Shown: positions 52,071 through 63,120, counted from the first letter of the stretch. The stretch: DNA of 64,000 nt from Lachnospiraceae bacterium (GCA_017527205.1 JAFXQK010000067.1:91271-155270), one strand, 5' to 3'. Notes: a model not told the origin generated them from the sequence alone. Made by a program: numbers and translations.

Positions 52071-54722
52071 TTAAGTTCGCCGTCCATGAATGAATACAAT
52101 CAGTTCATGTGCCAAGAGCGGCATGGCGGCAAGTCCCGTAAGCATCCCCCACTCGCCCAGACTTAAGGGAACGGTTCCAAATGCATGCACGAGGAACGGA
52201 ACCTCCGTCACGGCCAGTTGTAAAAGAAAGCCTAGTCCAAAGGCCAGCAACATCACTTTATTCTTCAAATGCTTCATGCAAAAAATGGATCTGTTCACGT
52301 CCCTCATTCCAATCGCATGAAACAGCTGGCACATTCCCAAAACGGTAAATGCATAGGTTTGACCGCGAATCAGAAAGTCCTCCTTTTCGAGTGCGCATTT
52401 AAGAAGCGCCAGCCTTTCCGTCCAGGATGAGGCCTCTCCCATCATTGATAACACAGGCAAGAAAAATGCCGTTAAACTAATGCCGGCAATAAGCAGACCA
52501 TAAAAGCAGGTACATCCCAATCCGCCTCGCGAAAAGAGACTCTCCTTTGCCTTCCGCGGCGAGCAATTCATCAATGCGCTCCCGTCATTTTGGTCAACGC
52601 CAAGGGCAAGGGCGGGAAGGGAGTCCGTAATTAGGTTGATCCAAAGCACGTGGCTGCTCTTTAGGGGAGAGGCAAAGCCGCAGGCCACGGCTACAAACAT
52701 GGTCAAAAGCTCTCCTAAGTTGGAGGACAGTAAGAAAATCACGGACTTTCTAATGTTTTCATAGACTCCCCTGCCCTCTTCAATTGCGCGCTCTATCGTT
52801 GCGAAATGATCGTCCGTGAGCACCATGTCCGCGGCCTCCTTCGCCACGTCCGTCCCACTTCTTCCCATGGCAATCCCGACGTCTGCCGCCCGCAGCGAGG
52901 GCGCATCATTGACGCCATCTCCCGTCATGGCAACGATTTTTCCCTGCATCTGCAATGCCTTGACGATCCTCATCTTTTGCGCCGGCGTCACTCTAGCAAA
53001 AATGCGGAGCCGATGCCGTTCCATGGAATCCGAAAGCGCCTTGTCAGAAAGTGCTTCCAGCTGCATTCCCGTCATACACTGTTCTTCCTGCCCTGCAATG
53101 CCAAGCTGCTTTCCAATGGCCAGGGCAGTCGCCGCGTGATCGCCGGTAATCATAATGGTATCAATGCCTGCTTTCTTAAGGACCCCGACGGCTTCTGCCG
53201 TCTCAGGCCTAGGCGGATCTCCCATGGCAACTAAACCCAAGAAGGTCCAGGCGTCCTCCTTACTGGTCCTTCCACCCCTTTGCATGGCAAGCGCCAGCGT
53301 TCGATACGCCATGCGCGAGAGATCCTCTGTCGCCTTTTGAAGCTCTAACCGATTTTGTTCTGTCAAAGGCTCTAGTTTACCTTGCTTATAAATGGTTTGA
53401 CAGCATCGCAGTACAACGTCAGGCGCTCCCTTGCGATAGGCAATGCTCTCGCCCGCTCTTCGATGAAACGTTGTCATTTGCTTCGTCTCCGAGGAAAATG
53501 GCAGCTCATCCACGCGAGGAAGCTCCTGCTCTAGCTTTTCCCGAACCAACCCATATTCGCTTCCAAGCTGAAGAAGAGCCAGCTCCGTAGGATCGCCCAC
53601 CCTCCCCTGCAAAACCGCATTATTGCAAAGTACCATCGCACGCAAATATTCCGATGGCGGCTCGGCTGCCTGACAATCCATGCCAGCCTTACCTGCCTCA
53701 GTCTGTCGCATAAGATAAGCCTTTTGATTCACTAAGGCTTTTCCCTGTGTGGGCCGAAAACTTCTTAGCCTTCCGTCCCAATATCCCATCTCCACGGTCA
53801 TCTGATTCTGCGTAAGCGTTCCCGTCTTATCAGAACAAACCACGTTGACGGAGCCCAAGGTTTCAACGCAGGGGAGCCTTCGCACGATGGTCCCTACCCT
53901 GACAAGCCTTGTCACGGACAGGGCAAGGCATATGGTTACAACGGCTGGCAGCCCTTCAGGGACGGCTGCCACGGCAAGAGAAATCGCCGTGATCAGCATG
54001 GTAAAAACATCCCGCTTTTGCAGCACGGCAATTCCAAACAGCGTTGCACATAGCAGAATGGACAAAAAGCTTAACACCATTCCAAGCTCCCCAAGTCGTC
54101 TTTGCAGGGGCGTCGGTTCCTCCTTGTCCCGATGAATCATCCCTGCGATTTTTCCAAGCTCCGTCTGCATGCCAACAGCCGTTACCGTTCCGCGCCCTTT
54201 CCCTCCAACTGTCATGGTAGATGCATACGCCATGTCATTTCTCTGCTTCCTGACGGGCATGGATTCTCCCGTGAGCGCCGCCTCTTCCATTCTTAAGTCT
54301 ATTGCTTCCACAAGCCTTAGGTCAGCTGGCACCCTGTCTCCCGCCTCCAGACAAACCAGATCTCCCACCACGACCTCGGAGGCTGGAATCTGCCGTTCCC
54401 TTCCCTCCCGAAGAACCGTTGCCATGGGACTTTGTAATCCCTCCAATGCCTCCAATGCCTTTCTGGCCTTACCCTCCTGCACCAGCCCTACACAGGCATT
54501 GAGCAGCACCACGACGCCGATGATTGCGGCATCACTGTTTTCCTTAAGCAGAATCGAAACAAAGGCCGCCACCATGAGGACATAAATCAACGGATCCTGC
54601 AGCTGTTCCCAAAATCTTACTGCCAGGCTTTTTCCCTTTGGCTTCTTTAGTTCATTTTTTCCGTTCCTCGAGAGCCGCTTTGCCGCTTCCTTCTCTGACA
54701 GCCCCAGACCTTGGTTCTCCAT
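52071..54722 (-). CDS. Cation-transporting P-type ATPase, probably Ca2+ (P2A type)
   Basis: This protein of about 883 residues has the full P2A layout: N-terminal cation-ATPase domain ([18 protein letters not shown]), LTGES (actuator), [16 protein letters not shown] (Ca2+-site helix 4), phosphorylation motif [14 protein letters not shown], the KGAP loop, ITGDH and the hinge [22 protein letters not shown], then C-terminal helices with [13 protein letters not shown]. The PEGL motif favours Ca2+, with Mn2+ possible. I chose the ATG at 54722, preceded by GGAGGG at six bases; the open frame extends to 54767 through the upstream terminator. It is convergent with the XRE gene. Confidence 0.92.
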   Translation of the reverse strand: MENQGLGLSEKEAAKRLSRNGKNELKKPKGKSLAVRFWEQLQDPLIYVLMVAAFVSILLKENSDAAIIGVVVLLNACVGLVQEGKARKALEALEGLQSPMATVLREGRERQIPASEVVVGDLVCLEAGDRVPADLRLVEAIDLRMEEAALTGESMPVRKQRNDMAYASTMTVGGKGRGTVTAVGMQTELGKIAGMIHRDKEEPTPLQRRLGELGMVLSFLSILLCATLFGIAVLQKRDVFTMLITAISLAVAAVPEGLPAVVTICLALSVTRLVRVGTIVRRLPCVETLGSVNVVCSDKTGTLTQNQMTVEMGYWDGRLRSFRPTQGKALVNQKAYLMRQTEAGKAGMDCQAAEPPSEYLRAMVLCNNAVLQGRVGDPTELALLQLGSEYGLVREKLEQELPRVDELPFSSETKQMTTFHRRAGESIAYRKGAPDVVLRCCQTIYKQGKLEPLTEQNRLELQKATEDLSRMAYRTLALAMQRGGRTSKEDAWTFLGLVAMGDPPRPETAEAVGVLKKAGIDTIMITGDHAATALAIGKQLGIAGQEEQCMTGMQLEALSDKALSDSMERHRLRIFARVTPAQKMRIVKALQMQGKIVAMTGDGVNDAPSLRAADVGIAMGRSGTDVAKEAADMVLTDDHFATIERAIEEGRGVYENIRKSVIFLLSSNLGELLTMFVAVACGFASPLKSSHVLWINLITDSLPALALGVDQNDGSALMNCSPRKAKESLFSRGGLGCTCFYGLLIAGISLTAFFLPVLSMMGEASSWTERLALLKCALEKEDFLIRGQTYAFTVLGMCQLFHAIGMRDVNRSIFCMKHLKNKVMLLAFGLGFLLQLAVTEVPFLVHAFGTVPLSLGEWGMLTGLAAMPLLAHELIVFIHGRRT

Positions 54723-54764
54723 GCTTCCCTCCGTGGGGATTTTCAGCTTTCCTTCATGCTTATG

Positions 54765-54804
54765 CAAAAAAAGGACCAGCCATGCATTTATGGCCAGTCC
54801 TTTT
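54765..54804. terminator. Terminator between peptide ABC genes and the P-type ATPase
   Basis: AAAAGGACCAGCCAT pairs with ATGGCCAGTCCTTTT (one internal mismatch), with A- and T-runs on both sides. On the minus strand it ends the peptide-transporter operon. Confidence 0.85.
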
Positions 54805-54865
54805 CTTATTTATTCATGCTCTATCTTGTTTTTATCCTGTCCTGCAGTTTTCGACGTTCCTGCTG

Positions 54866-56563
54866 CTAACGCAACAATTCCTTGGTATAGGGATCCTTAG
54901 GATGTTGGAAAACCTCCTCTGTCTCACCAATCTCCAGGATTTTTCCGTCCTTCATGACCATGATGCGGTCGCTGACCTGATAAATCACGTTAATGTCATG
55001 GGAGATGAATAAGAAAGAGGTTTTCAGCTCCTCCTGCAGGCTTCGGATCAATTCCAAAATCTGCGCCTGTATGGTAACGTCCAACGCTGATACGGGTTCG
55101 TCCGCAATGACAAGTCCAGGCCTCGTGATCAATGCCTGTCCAATACTAATGCGCTGACGCTGGCCACCGGAGAGCTGCGAAGGCCTCCTGGTAAAATACT
55201 TCTCCGACATGCCTACCTTGCGGAGCATGTCATGGGCCGCAGCCTCACGATCCTTCTCAGACATCGCTTTGGACGGATCCAATATTCCCTGTGCGCGAAG
55301 CGGTTCCTGCAGAAGCCACCCTACCGTTTTCATGGGATTCAAGCTACTATAGGGATCCTGAAAGACCATCTGCGGGCTGTTGGAATGATGGGTTACGCTC
55401 CCCTCCGTCATTTTATTTAAGCCAAGAATTGCCTTGGAAAGCGAGGTCTTTCCGCATCCGCTCTCTCCTACAAGACCCAGGATCTCGCCTTCGTAAACAG
55501 TAAAGTCCGCATGATGAACCACGCACTTTTTCACAGTCTTCCCAAACAGGGAATTTGCATTTTCTCGGTAAAATACGCTCAGGTCACGAACCTCAACCAA
55601 GGGCCGTATCTTCTCATGCGGCGACTTTCTCTTTCCCGTTCTTCCGGGAACGGCGCTGATCAGCTTCTTTGTGTATTCTCCCTTCGGATCATTGAAAATG
55701 TCCTCCGTATGACCGGATTCCACGATCAGACCGTCCTGCATGACAAGAATCCTGTCGCAAAGCCTTCTTGCAAGATTCAAATCGTGCGTAATAAAGAGCA
55801 GGGAGTTCTTTTGCTCCTGATTGATCTTTTTTAGAAGTTCAATAATCTGGTTTTGTACCGTGACGTCGAGCGCCGTCGTCGGTTCGTCCGCAACGATCAG
55901 GCCTGGATGCAAAATCACGGCCATGGCAATCATTACGCGCTGTCGCATGCCTCCGGAAAGCTGATGTGGGTAACAATCATAAACCCTCTCTGCCTCACGA
56001 AGTCCCACGCCGCGCAGTGCTTCCAAAACGCGATTTTTCCGTCTTGCCTTCTCTTTCTTTCGCTCCTCGCGCCATCCCGTGAAACCTACTGCATAACGAG
56101 TCTTAGCTTCCTCCATCTTCACGCCTTCAGCATCCGCCAACTGACCCTTTTGCGTCTGTATTTCGTTTTGCTTCGGAGCACTTGCAATGCTTTCTCCAAG
56201 GCACTTTCTGTCATGGAGAAGGAGCATCTCCTCAACCTGTGCACCGACCTTCATCGTAGGATTTAAGGAGGTCATGGGCTCCTGGAAGACCATGGACATT
56301 TTCGGTCCCTGATACTCCCGATAGAGTGCATTGTCTCTTGGCTTTCCAGCCTCTAACAAGAGCTGATCATCATAATAAATCTTTCCAGAGGTAACATGGG
56401 CACTCTCTGAGACGAGCCCCATTAACGTCAATGCCGTTACGGACTTCCCAGAGCCGGATTCCCCAACGACGCCGAGAATCTCTCCGTCCCCAATGGTAAA
56501 AGAAACGTCTCTGACAACCTCCGGGCCATCAAACGCCACGGAAAGATGTTCAATCTTAATCAT
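54866..56563 (-). CDS. Fused peptide ABC transporter ATP-binding protein (DppD-DppF type)
   Basis: Two ABC ATPase domains lie in one chain of about 565 residues. Domain 1: Walker A GESGSGKS, signature LSGGMRQRV, Walker [11 protein letters not shown]. Domain 2: [34 protein letters not shown]. Each has the C-terminal oligopeptide/dipeptide-type tail region. Domain 1 has an insert of about 50 charged residues between Q-loop and signature. It powers uptake of short peptides with the two permeases and binding protein upstream. I chose the ATG at 56563 (GGAGGAG upstream, four-base overlap with the permease); the longer open frame is unsupported. Confidence 0.9.
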   Translation of the reverse strand: MIKIEHLSVAFDGPEVVRDVSFTIGDGEILGVVGESGSGKSVTALTLMGLVSESAHVTSGKIYYDDQLLLEAGKPRDNALYREYQGPKMSMVFQEPMTSLNPTMKVGAQVEEMLLLHDRKCLGESIASAPKQNEIQTQKGQLADAEGVKMEEAKTRYAVGFTGWREERKKEKARRKNRVLEALRGVGLREAERVYDCYPHQLSGGMRQRVMIAMAVILHPGLIVADEPTTALDVTVQNQIIELLKKINQEQKNSLLFITHDLNLARRLCDRILVMQDGLIVESGHTEDIFNDPKGEYTKKLISAVPGRTGKRKSPHEKIRPLVEVRDLSVFYRENANSLFGKTVKKCVVHHADFTVYEGEILGLVGESGCGKTSLSKAILGLNKMTEGSVTHHSNSPQMVFQDPYSSLNPMKTVGWLLQEPLRAQGILDPSKAMSEKDREAAAHDMLRKVGMSEKYFTRRPSQLSGGQRQRISIGQALITRPGLVIADEPVSALDVTIQAQILELIRSLQEELKTSFLFISHDINVIYQVSDRIMVMKDGKILEIGETEEVFQHPKDPYTKELLR

Positions 56564-57387
56564 TTCTTTTTCTCCTCCTTTCGACGAACTCCTTCGCTCA
56601 GGAGGGAAAATCCCAGCACGATCCATACGATGGTCAGTCCAGGTGCCAGTGCATACCAAGGGGCGCGCCCAAGATAGCCCTGTGCATCCGACAGCATCTT
56701 TCCAAGACTCGCATCGGGTGGCTGCACGCCAATTCCCAAATAGCTCATGCCAGACTCGGCCAGAATCGCGTTATTAAAGCCTATGGTCACGCTCACCCAA
56801 AACACGGACCAAATGTTAGGCAAAATATGGATAAACAATATTCTCAGCTTCGATACTCCCATCAGCCTTGCGCGGCAGACAAAATCAGAATCGCGTAGGC
56901 GTATAAATTCACTTCTGACAATACGCACGTAGCTCGGCGTAAATACAATGCCAAGGGATAAAACAACGTTTTGCTTGCCACTCCCCAGAATACTGATCAC
57001 AACCAGTGCAAGCAAGATACTTGGGAATGCATTCACGGCATCCGTAATTCGCATGATCACTTCATCCAAAATACCACCAAAATACCCCGTGACCGCACCG
57101 ATCAGGATGCCTGCCGAAGCAGAAATCAAAACGATCAGGCTGCTGACTATGACCGTGGTTCCGATGCCCTGCATCACGCGTGAGAATATGTCACGTCCAA
57201 AATTGTCCGTACCAAACAGATGTCGCAGGCTCGGTGCATGAAAGCGCTCCGCCACGGACATGGTCGTCGTTCCATAGGGAGTCCAGAAAAAGCTAAGAAT
57301 TCCAAGCACAACGGCAAGGCCGGTCATCAACAGCCCGACTAAAAGGTACATATTCTGTTTTTGAAACCATGCACCAAATTTCTTCAA
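56560..57387 (-). CDS. Peptide ABC transporter permease (DppC/OppC-like)
   Basis: This 275-residue inner-membrane permease has an N-terminal helix (LLVGLLMTGLAVVLGILSFF), then APSLRHLFGTDNFGRDIFSRVM, the hallmark of DppC-type permeases, and four to five further helices. The EAA-like loop RLMGVSKLRILFIHILPN contacts the ATPase. The stop overlaps the ATPase start. It pairs with the DppB-like permease 32 bp upstream. Confidence 0.92.
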   Translation of the reverse strand: MKKFGAWFQKQNMYLLVGLLMTGLAVVLGILSFFWTPYGTTTMSVAERFHAPSLRHLFGTDNFGRDIFSRVMQGIGTTVIVSSLIVLISASAGILIGAVTGYFGGILDEVIMRITDAVNAFPSILLALVVISILGSGKQNVVLSLGIVFTPSYVRIVRSEFIRLRDSDFVCRARLMGVSKLRILFIHILPNIWSVFWVSVTIGFNNAILAESGMSYLGIGVQPPDASLGKMLSDAQGYLGRAPWYALAPGLTIVWIVLGFSLLSEGVRRKEEKKK

Positions 57388-57419
57388 TGCTCCCTGCTCC
57401 TTTTCCGCAAGTCACCCTA

Positions 57420-58379
57420 CTATTTCGAACTGATTCTCGGATCAATGACGCGGTATAAAATGTCCACTAAGAAATACACGAAAATAACGACAAAGGTAAT
57501 ATATAAAATCAAGATCTCCACTACGGGGAAATCTCTTGTAGATATCGAACTTATCAGTAATTTCCCGATGCCCGGCAGGCTAAACACCTGCTCGACAACG
57601 ATGCTTCCAGCAACGATTTCCGCAATGATCATGCCGAGGAAGGTTACGACTGGCATCATGGCGTTACGAAGCACGTGCACGTAGGACACGCGCCTTTCGG
57701 ATGCGCCCTTGCTAAAGGCCGTGCGCACGTAGTCGCTGCTTCTTTCCGTCAACATGGAATTTCGAAGGAATCTTGCCGTCATGGCAATTTTGGGGATGGC
57801 CACGGAAATGGCCGGAAAAATCAAGTAACGGATGCATCCCCACAGGTCATCGCGAAAGCTCACGTAGCTTCCGGGAGCAAACCACTTGAGGACAAATCCA
57901 AAAAGATAGGTCACGAGAACGCCAAGAAAGAAGGATGGGATGGCCATTGCCGTCTGTGTTCCCATGTTCAAACTGACGTCAAGAATCTTGCTTTTGCTCC
58001 GCGCCCAAAAGACGCCAAGCGGTATGGCAATCACAATAATAATCAGCATGGAAAGCGCCGCCAGAAGGAGCGTCACAGGGAGCTTGTCCCCAATCAGCTC
58101 TGCCACGGGCATCATCTGATTCATGTTTTTCGAATAACGATAGCTCTCACCAAAATCACCCTTCAGGACATTTCCTGCCCAGCGAACGTAACGAACAACG
58201 GGAGGCTGATCCAGTCCAAGCTCTTTCCTTAAGGCTTCCTCGCGCTCCGGCGTGGCCTCCGTCCCAAGGATAGAGGTCACGACGTCGCCAGGAATAATCT
58301 GAAACGCAAGAAAGGCCAGCACGGATACCAGGAACAATGTCATAATGAGAGTTACGATTTTTTTCACCAGGTATTTCAT
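57420..58379 (-). CDS. Peptide ABC transporter permease (DppB/OppB-like)
   Basis: This 319-residue permease has six helices, the opening MKYLVKKIVTLIMTLFLVSVLAF-type helix (partly quoted), RKELGLDQPPVVRYVRW, and the EAA loop TAFSKGASERRVSYVHVLRN. It matches DppB/OppB in length and motif order. It forms the channel with the DppC-like protein. It begins 43 bp after the binding-protein gene. Confidence 0.92.
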   Translation of the reverse strand: MKYLVKKIVTLIMTLFLVSVLAFLAFQIIPGDVVTSILGTEATPEREEALRKELGLDQPPVVRYVRWAGNVLKGDFGESYRYSKNMNQMMPVAELIGDKLPVTLLLAALSMLIIIVIAIPLGVFWARSKSKILDVSLNMGTQTAMAIPSFFLGVLVTYLFGFVLKWFAPGSYVSFRDDLWGCIRYLIFPAISVAIPKIAMTARFLRNSMLTERSSDYVRTAFSKGASERRVSYVHVLRNAMMPVVTFLGMIIAEIVAGSIVVEQVFSLPGIGKLLISSISTRDFPVVEILILYITFVVIFVYFLVDILYRVIDPRISSK

Positions 58380-58422
58380 GCCAGCCCTCCTAATTTAAAT
58401 CGCTTCGCGATGTAAGGCTCAT

Positions 58423-60015
58423 TTACTTGTTATTATAATATACGGTGCTCATGTCCTGTACATAGATGGGATAGAACTTATATCCGCTCAGGTTCTTGTT
58501 CAGCGCGATGGTGATGGGAGGATCCTGAATGAATGCAGTTCCTGCCTCATCTACGAAGATCTTCTGCGCCTCTTTATAATACTTTGCCTTCTCCTGCAGA
58601 TCCATGCTTGCTTCTGCCTTCTTGTAGGCTTCATCGTAAGCGGAGCTTGCAAAGTTGATAAAGTTCTTCTTATGACCCGTTTGGAAACGAACCATGAGGT
58701 AGCTAGGCGTCATGTCACAGGTAATAGCACAGATGGAAGCCTGATAAGCGCGGCCCTGACGATACACATCCTCCAGCCAGGTATTCCAATCTACCAGCTC
58801 GATACTCATGTTGATGCCTGCTGCCTTCATCTGATCTGCAAGTACTTCTGCCGTCTGTACGTGTGCCTCGTAGTTCGAAGGAACAATCACGGAAAACTCA
58901 ACGCCATTGGGATAGCCAGCCTCTGCAAGAAGCTGCTTTGCCTTCTCAACGTTCGCACCAGTGCCATACACATCATTCAGGTCTACGTAGTAATCCTTCA
59001 GCGTCGGCAACATGGCAGCACTGATGATGGTTCCGTCTCCGCCAGTGACAAATTCGTTGGCGAGATCACGGTCCATCGCATAGCATACTGCCTGACGGAC
59101 CTTGACATTGTCAAAGGGTGCTACCTTGTTGTTCAGGAACAAGGCCTGCAATGCGTCAGAGGGTGCTGCAATGATCTGATAATCATTTGCAAGCTCTGCT
59201 GCCTGGGAATCCGTCAGATAGGAATACAAATCAATGCTGTGTCCCTTCAGTTCCAACAGTGCTGCGTCTGCACCGCTGACAACCTTGAAATTGACTTCAT
59301 CCAGATAAGGAAGTCCTTCCTGCCAGTAATCGGGGTTCTTCTTGACTACAAGGCCTTCCTGAGGCTTGTAGGATACAAAAGAAAAAGGTCCCGTACCAAT
59401 GGGGTTACTGCCTTCTGCTTCTCCGCTTCCCGCAGGAATGATCGCAGTCGTGAAGCTGTAAATCAGCTCCAGATTGGCACTGCCCGTTGTTACCTGGACC
59501 GTATGCTCGTCAACAATATCTACGCTTTTTAGCGTTTGCAAGCTCGATACCAGTACAGTGCCGTCAAGAAGTCCGGATGCCCTCTCCAGGGAATATTTTA
59601 CGTCCTCAGCCGTTACGTTCTTGCCATTGTGAAACTTTACGTTATCACGCAGGGTGAACGTATAGGTGAGCCCATCCTCCGAAACGGAGTAATCACTAGC
59701 CACTGCACAGATTAACGAGCCATTCTCATTAACCTTTAAAAGACCTTCAAAAATGTTGAACAGAATTTCCTTAGTTCCTGCCGCAGTTGCTTTGTGTGGG
59801 TCAAGACTGTCAATATCCTGTTGTACTCCAACGACTACCTTTCCGCCGTATTTAGGATCTACGGCCGGGGTCTGGTCCTGTGTGGTACCGTTTCCCTGTG
59901 TTTCAACGGTAGAAGCTGAAGCAGAGGACTTATCCTCCGAAGACTTGCCACCTGCGCATCCGCCCAGTGCAGCGACCAAGAGAAGTGCCATGAGGGTAAT
60001 GCTAAATTTTTTCAT
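58423..60015 (-). CDS. Peptide-binding lipoprotein of the ABC transporter (SBP family 5)
   Basis: This 530-residue protein has a lipoprotein signal with lipobox LGGC (Cys20), a Ser/Thr linker, and the family-5 solute-binding fold: DSLDPHKATAAGTKEILFNI, the motif YTFTLRDNVKFHNGKNVTAEDV (partly quoted) and FNAAVRQAVCYAMDR-like NVKVRQAVCYAMDR. It presents peptides, or possibly another family-5 ligand such as nickel or oligosaccharide, to the permeases. It is the first gene of the transporter operon and is followed in order by DppB, DppC and the fused ATPase. Confidence 0.93.
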   Translation of the reverse strand: MKKFSITLMALLLVAALGGCAGGKSSEDKSSASASTVETQGNGTTQDQTPAVDPKYGGKVVVGVQQDIDSLDPHKATAAGTKEILFNIFEGLLKVNENGSLICAVASDYSVSEDGLTYTFTLRDNVKFHNGKNVTAEDVKYSLERASGLLDGTVLVSSLQTLKSVDIVDEHTVQVTTGSANLELIYSFTTAIIPAGSGEAEGSNPIGTGPFSFVSYKPQEGLVVKKNPDYWQEGLPYLDEVNFKVVSGADAALLELKGHSIDLYSYLTDSQAAELANDYQIIAAPSDALQALFLNNKVAPFDNVKVRQAVCYAMDRDLANEFVTGGDGTIISAAMLPTLKDYYVDLNDVYGTGANVEKAKQLLAEAGYPNGVEFSVIVPSNYEAHVQTAEVLADQMKAAGINMSIELVDWNTWLEDVYRQGRAYQASICAITCDMTPSYLMVRFQTGHKKNFINFASSAYDEAYKKAEASMDLQEKAKYYKEAQKIFVDEAGTAFIQDPPITIALNKNLSGYKFYPIYVQDMSTVYYNNK

Positions 60016-60070
60016 AATGCTCTCCCTTTCTTCAAGAAAATAAATCTCTCACTATGTAATTGTCAAACTC

Positions 60071-60098
60071 ATTGTAACATAGAAATTCCGAAAAGCAA
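60071..60098 (-). promoter_or_regulatory. Promoter of the peptide transporter operon
   Basis: On the minus strand TTGCTT (60093-60098) and TACAAT (60071-60076) are 16 bp apart, about 55 bp before the binding-protein start. It lies in the gap after the AraC gene. Confidence 0.5.
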
Positions 60099-60133
60099 GT
60101 TTTTTTCTAAGTACAAAATTTTAAAGTACCGTT

Positions 60134-61003
60134 TTACCACTGTTCGCGGTATCTGCTCGGCGACATCCCCTCGACTTCCTTAAATACGCGAGAAAAATAG
60201 TGCGGGGCTCCAAGGCCGCACTCCATGCCTATCGCCTCAACGGATTTCTCCGTGAAACGAAGAAGCTGCTTCGCCCTGGTGATGCGCACGCTGAGCAGGT
60301 ACGCATTGATGGTCATGCCATATTGCTCCCGAAATACTCTGGTGAGATAAAATTTATTGACGTAAAATTTTGCACTGAGATCATCCAGCGTAATTTTCTC
60401 TGCATAATGCGCATCCAGCCAGGCCTTAATGGGCACAACGGATTTCTTTTTTGCGGGAAGATCCGCCGAATCCTCGGGATGCCATGACTCCTTCATAAGA
60501 AGGGTCAGCAGCTCGCTCAGCCCTTCATGAATACGCATGTCGCGGACATAATCTGCGCCTTTCGCCTGTTCAAACAGCTTCTTCCACGTCTGCAAGAACA
60601 TCCCTTCGTCCTCCGGTCGAAAAGCGGCTCTTCCTCCGCGCTCCACATATTTTTCATAGATGACAGGAAGCGTCGGCCCATCAAAGTGACACCACTTCAG
60701 GGCCCAGAGATCCTCTGCATTCGTCCTGTGGGAATATGGCTTTTGGCAATCAATGAACACACAGTCCCCCGTTGCCAACGGATATTCCCTTCCTTCATAT
60801 TCCAGCATGCCAGAGCCTGCCGTCACCATAAAAAACAGATAAGAACGAAGACCCGCCCTAACGGAGGCATGCGGCTTTTTCGCCTGCAGGGATCCAATCT
60901 CCTGAAGCGACATCAGCGCCGTTCTTGCAAACGGCGAGGGCGTATATAATATTCGGTCTGACGCAACGATCAATGGTTGATCCTCGCTAAAAAAACGCTC
61001 CAT
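60134..61003 (-). CDS. AraC-family regulator upstream of the peptide transporter
   Basis: This 289-residue protein has an N-terminal cupin (GSGMLEYEGREYPLATGDCVFIDCQKPYS, partly quoted) and a C-terminal AraC double HTH (ITLDDLSAKFYVNKFYLTRV; GLGAPHYFSRVFKEVEGMSP). It lies just upstream of the binding-protein gene on the same strand, so it likely controls the transporter. The ligand is unknown. Some such pairs control sugar uptake, so the transporter's substrate stays uncertain. Confidence 0.88.
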   Translation of the reverse strand: MERFFSEDQPLIVASDRILYTPSPFARTALMSLQEIGSLQAKKPHASVRAGLRSYLFFMVTAGSGMLEYEGREYPLATGDCVFIDCQKPYSHRTNAEDLWALKWCHFDGPTLPVIYEKYVERGGRAAFRPEDEGMFLQTWKKLFEQAKGADYVRDMRIHEGLSELLTLLMKESWHPEDSADLPAKKKSVVPIKAWLDAHYAEKITLDDLSAKFYVNKFYLTRVFREQYGMTINAYLLSVRITRAKQLLRFTEKSVEAIGMECGLGAPHYFSRVFKEVEGMSPSRYREQW

Positions 61004-61029
61004 GACTTCCTCCTATGACTTCTAATATG

Positions 61030-62367
61030 TTACCATCCCATTTCGCGAAAGATGTATTCTTTTAAGCGAAATAAAACATAAAGCGGTACTGACCAGACAT
61101 GGGTTTCCCCGTCCATGTTGTCACCCACATTTTTCAGTGACGTCCGAATTGCCATCTTGGGCTGGTATCTGCTGCAAAATAAATGCAGGCTCTTAGCCTT
61201 TGTGTTGTCAGCTGACTTAACCTCAATGGGCAAAAGTACCCCCTCATGATCCGTGATAAAATCAATCTCCGCATCGGCCTTCGTGCGCCAAAAATAGCTG
61301 TCAATTCCCATGCACTTTAACTGCGTGTAAACATAATTTTCCGTCAGGGCACCCTTAAAGTGAATGTATGCCGCATCGCCTTCTAAGATCGTTCGGTAAT
61401 TCACGTTGGCCTTTCTCCTCAGCAAACCGACGTCAGACATATATACCTTGAAATAGGTATTGTCTGCCATGCCTGACAACGGGATCTCCGGGTTCTGCAC
61501 CATGCACAGCTTCCCTGCTATTCCCGCACTTACGATCCATTCAAGCGCATCTTCCAGATCCTTGGATCTTGCACCCTGCTTTACGTGCGAGAAGATAAAC
61601 TTATTATTGTCCCTTGCTATCTGGGAGGGAATTGCGTCCCATATCAACTTAATTTTCGCTGTATTTTCCGGCGTGGTGTGTTTTCCAAAATCATCTGCGT
61701 AATCTTTTAGAATCCTGTCTTGTACGGCTTCGACTTCTTTATAGTCGTGTGTATCCACCCATGTCTGAACGGCCTCTGGCATTCCGCCGACGATGTAATA
61801 ATTTTTCAGGTATTTCTCCAGCGGAACCGTGTAAAGCTCAGACAATTCCCTCTCCAACGACACTTTTCGGATTCCGTCAATATACCTTTGTCCGCCGTCG
61901 GCCACAACAAACTCCTCAAAGCTCATGGGGTACATTCCTATCCTGTCCACCTTACCGACAGGGAAGGATATGCCTTCCTTTCGAAGTGCAACACCCAAAA
62001 GGGAACCCGCAGCTATCAGGTGCAGCTCCGGCATGTCTTCACAAAAGTATTTGAGTGCCTGAATGGCCCTTGGGCAGTCCTGTATCTCGTCAAACACCAC
62101 GAGCGTAGATCCGGGAATGATCCGTTTTCCTCGGACAATACTCCCGAGCTCGTCTATGATCCTGACCGTGTCAAAATCGTAATCAAAAATCGCGTGCAGG
62201 CCTTCATTCCCATCAAAGTTAAAATATGCCATGTCCGAAAATTCATTTTTGCCAAATTCCTTTATCAAATATGTTTTTCCGCACTGACGCACGCCAGTGA
62301 CAAGCAGTGGTTTCCGATTCTTTTTATTTTTCCACGACATAAACTCTTTTAATGCGCTTCTTTCCAT
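61030..62367 (-). CDS. AAA-family ATPase with DUF4143 nuclease-like C terminus
   Basis: This protein of about 445 residues has an N-terminal AAA_14 domain: LLVTGVRQCGKTYLIKEF (Walker A), LVVFDEIQDCPRAIQALKYF (Walker B) and LIAAGSLLG (sensor). The C-terminal DUF4143 domain has YFWRTKADAEIDFI and LLPIEVKSADN, a PD-(D/E)XK-like D...ExK core. Very common in gut anaerobes, often many copies per genome; the function is not known, with defence or mobile-element links suggested. The ATG at 62367 has GGAGG upstream. It stands alone, next to decayed Rpn-type genes. Confidence 0.9.
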   Translation of the reverse strand: MERSALKEFMSWKNKKNRKPLLVTGVRQCGKTYLIKEFGKNEFSDMAYFNFDGNEGLHAIFDYDFDTVRIIDELGSIVRGKRIIPGSTLVVFDEIQDCPRAIQALKYFCEDMPELHLIAAGSLLGVALRKEGISFPVGKVDRIGMYPMSFEEFVVADGGQRYIDGIRKVSLERELSELYTVPLEKYLKNYYIVGGMPEAVQTWVDTHDYKEVEAVQDRILKDYADDFGKHTTPENTAKIKLIWDAIPSQIARDNNKFIFSHVKQGARSKDLEDALEWIVSAGIAGKLCMVQNPEIPLSGMADNTYFKVYMSDVGLLRRKANVNYRTILEGDAAYIHFKGALTENYVYTQLKCMGIDSYFWRTKADAEIDFITDHEGVLLPIEVKSADNTKAKSLHLFCSRYQPKMAIRTSLKNVGDNMDGETHVWSVPLYVLFRLKEYIFREMGW

Positions 62368-62531
62368 GATAAATCCTCCAGCTTCTCCAATCATACGCCA
62401 TACTGTAATCGCAACTATATAATAACATTTTTATACCGAATGTTCAAGCTGCAATTTCATTATTCGACCGAATATCGAGTTGTTTATTGCATTTATCTAC
62501 CATATGTCGTAATCATGACCTGGGGGCCTGA

Positions 62532-62649
62532 CCTTGACTTTCCCTGAAACAATGGTATCTTAAACATAAAGAAAGGCACTTGCTGGAACAAGCGCCTCTC
62601 TGGTCACAGGGTGGGCTATTTTTATGCTTGTTTCTCTTTTCGAGAAAGG
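62532..62649 (-). repeat. Structured terminator repeat, copy A (deleted form)
   Basis: About 118 bp nearly identical to copy B (63164-63355), but lacking 73 bp. On the minus strand it reads AAAAATAGCCCACCCTGTGA, then GGCGCTTG / CAAGTGCC hairpin followed by TTTCTTT. It lies right after the Rpn-like fragment at 62677. With that hairpin it accounts for much of the gap 62368-62676. Confidence 0.85.
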
Positions 62650-62676
62650 TCATCATCGCGCAACGATCAGACAACC

Positions 62677-63120
62677 TTATAGGGCTTTTTCACGCATTGC
62701 TTTGTAAATGTCTTCCGCAGCACAATCTACTCCATACTTTTGCACAGCCTCGTACAAAGGCCTGATCGACTCCTCAGTATCCTCCAGTTCCTCTGCAATC
62801 TCCGTTAAGTCCTTTCCTCGGCTGACCTTGCGTTGAATCATATGTAGCAATCTGACGGTCTCTCCTTCTTCTCGGCCTTCCTCTCGGCCTTCTTCTCTAC
62901 CTTCTTCCTTCGCTCTTGCAACGATTCTCTCTTCCTCTTCCCATATTCTCATATACCGAATTGCCACCTCCTTTTGATCGGCTGGATGGCAAATAAGCGA
63001 ATACAAATAACATCTCGTCCGGATTGCCATCCGCCGACATTCATGTTTTTCATACGGGGATAGACAACCGAAACGGTTAAAGAAAAGTCCCTGATATGTA
63101 TCTTTAGCATAGCAAGGACT
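62677..63120 (-). pseudogene. C-terminal fragment of an Rpn/PD-(D/E)XK-type protein
   Basis: The frame is open from an in-frame TAG at 63121 to the stop at 62677. It reads GLFFNRFGCLSPYEKHECRR, MAIRTRCYLYSLICHPADQK, then a charged coiled region with EEGR repeats and a helical end (AEDIYKAMREKAL). The only ATG (63030) has no ribosome site and cuts through the conserved-looking run RRMAIRTRCY, so the N terminus is missing or frameshifted. The EEGR coil and overall pattern resemble C termini of Rpn-family (transposase_31) or related nuclease proteins. A consensus promoter lies just upstream. I judge it a decaying gene with little confidence about its exact family. Confidence 0.5.
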
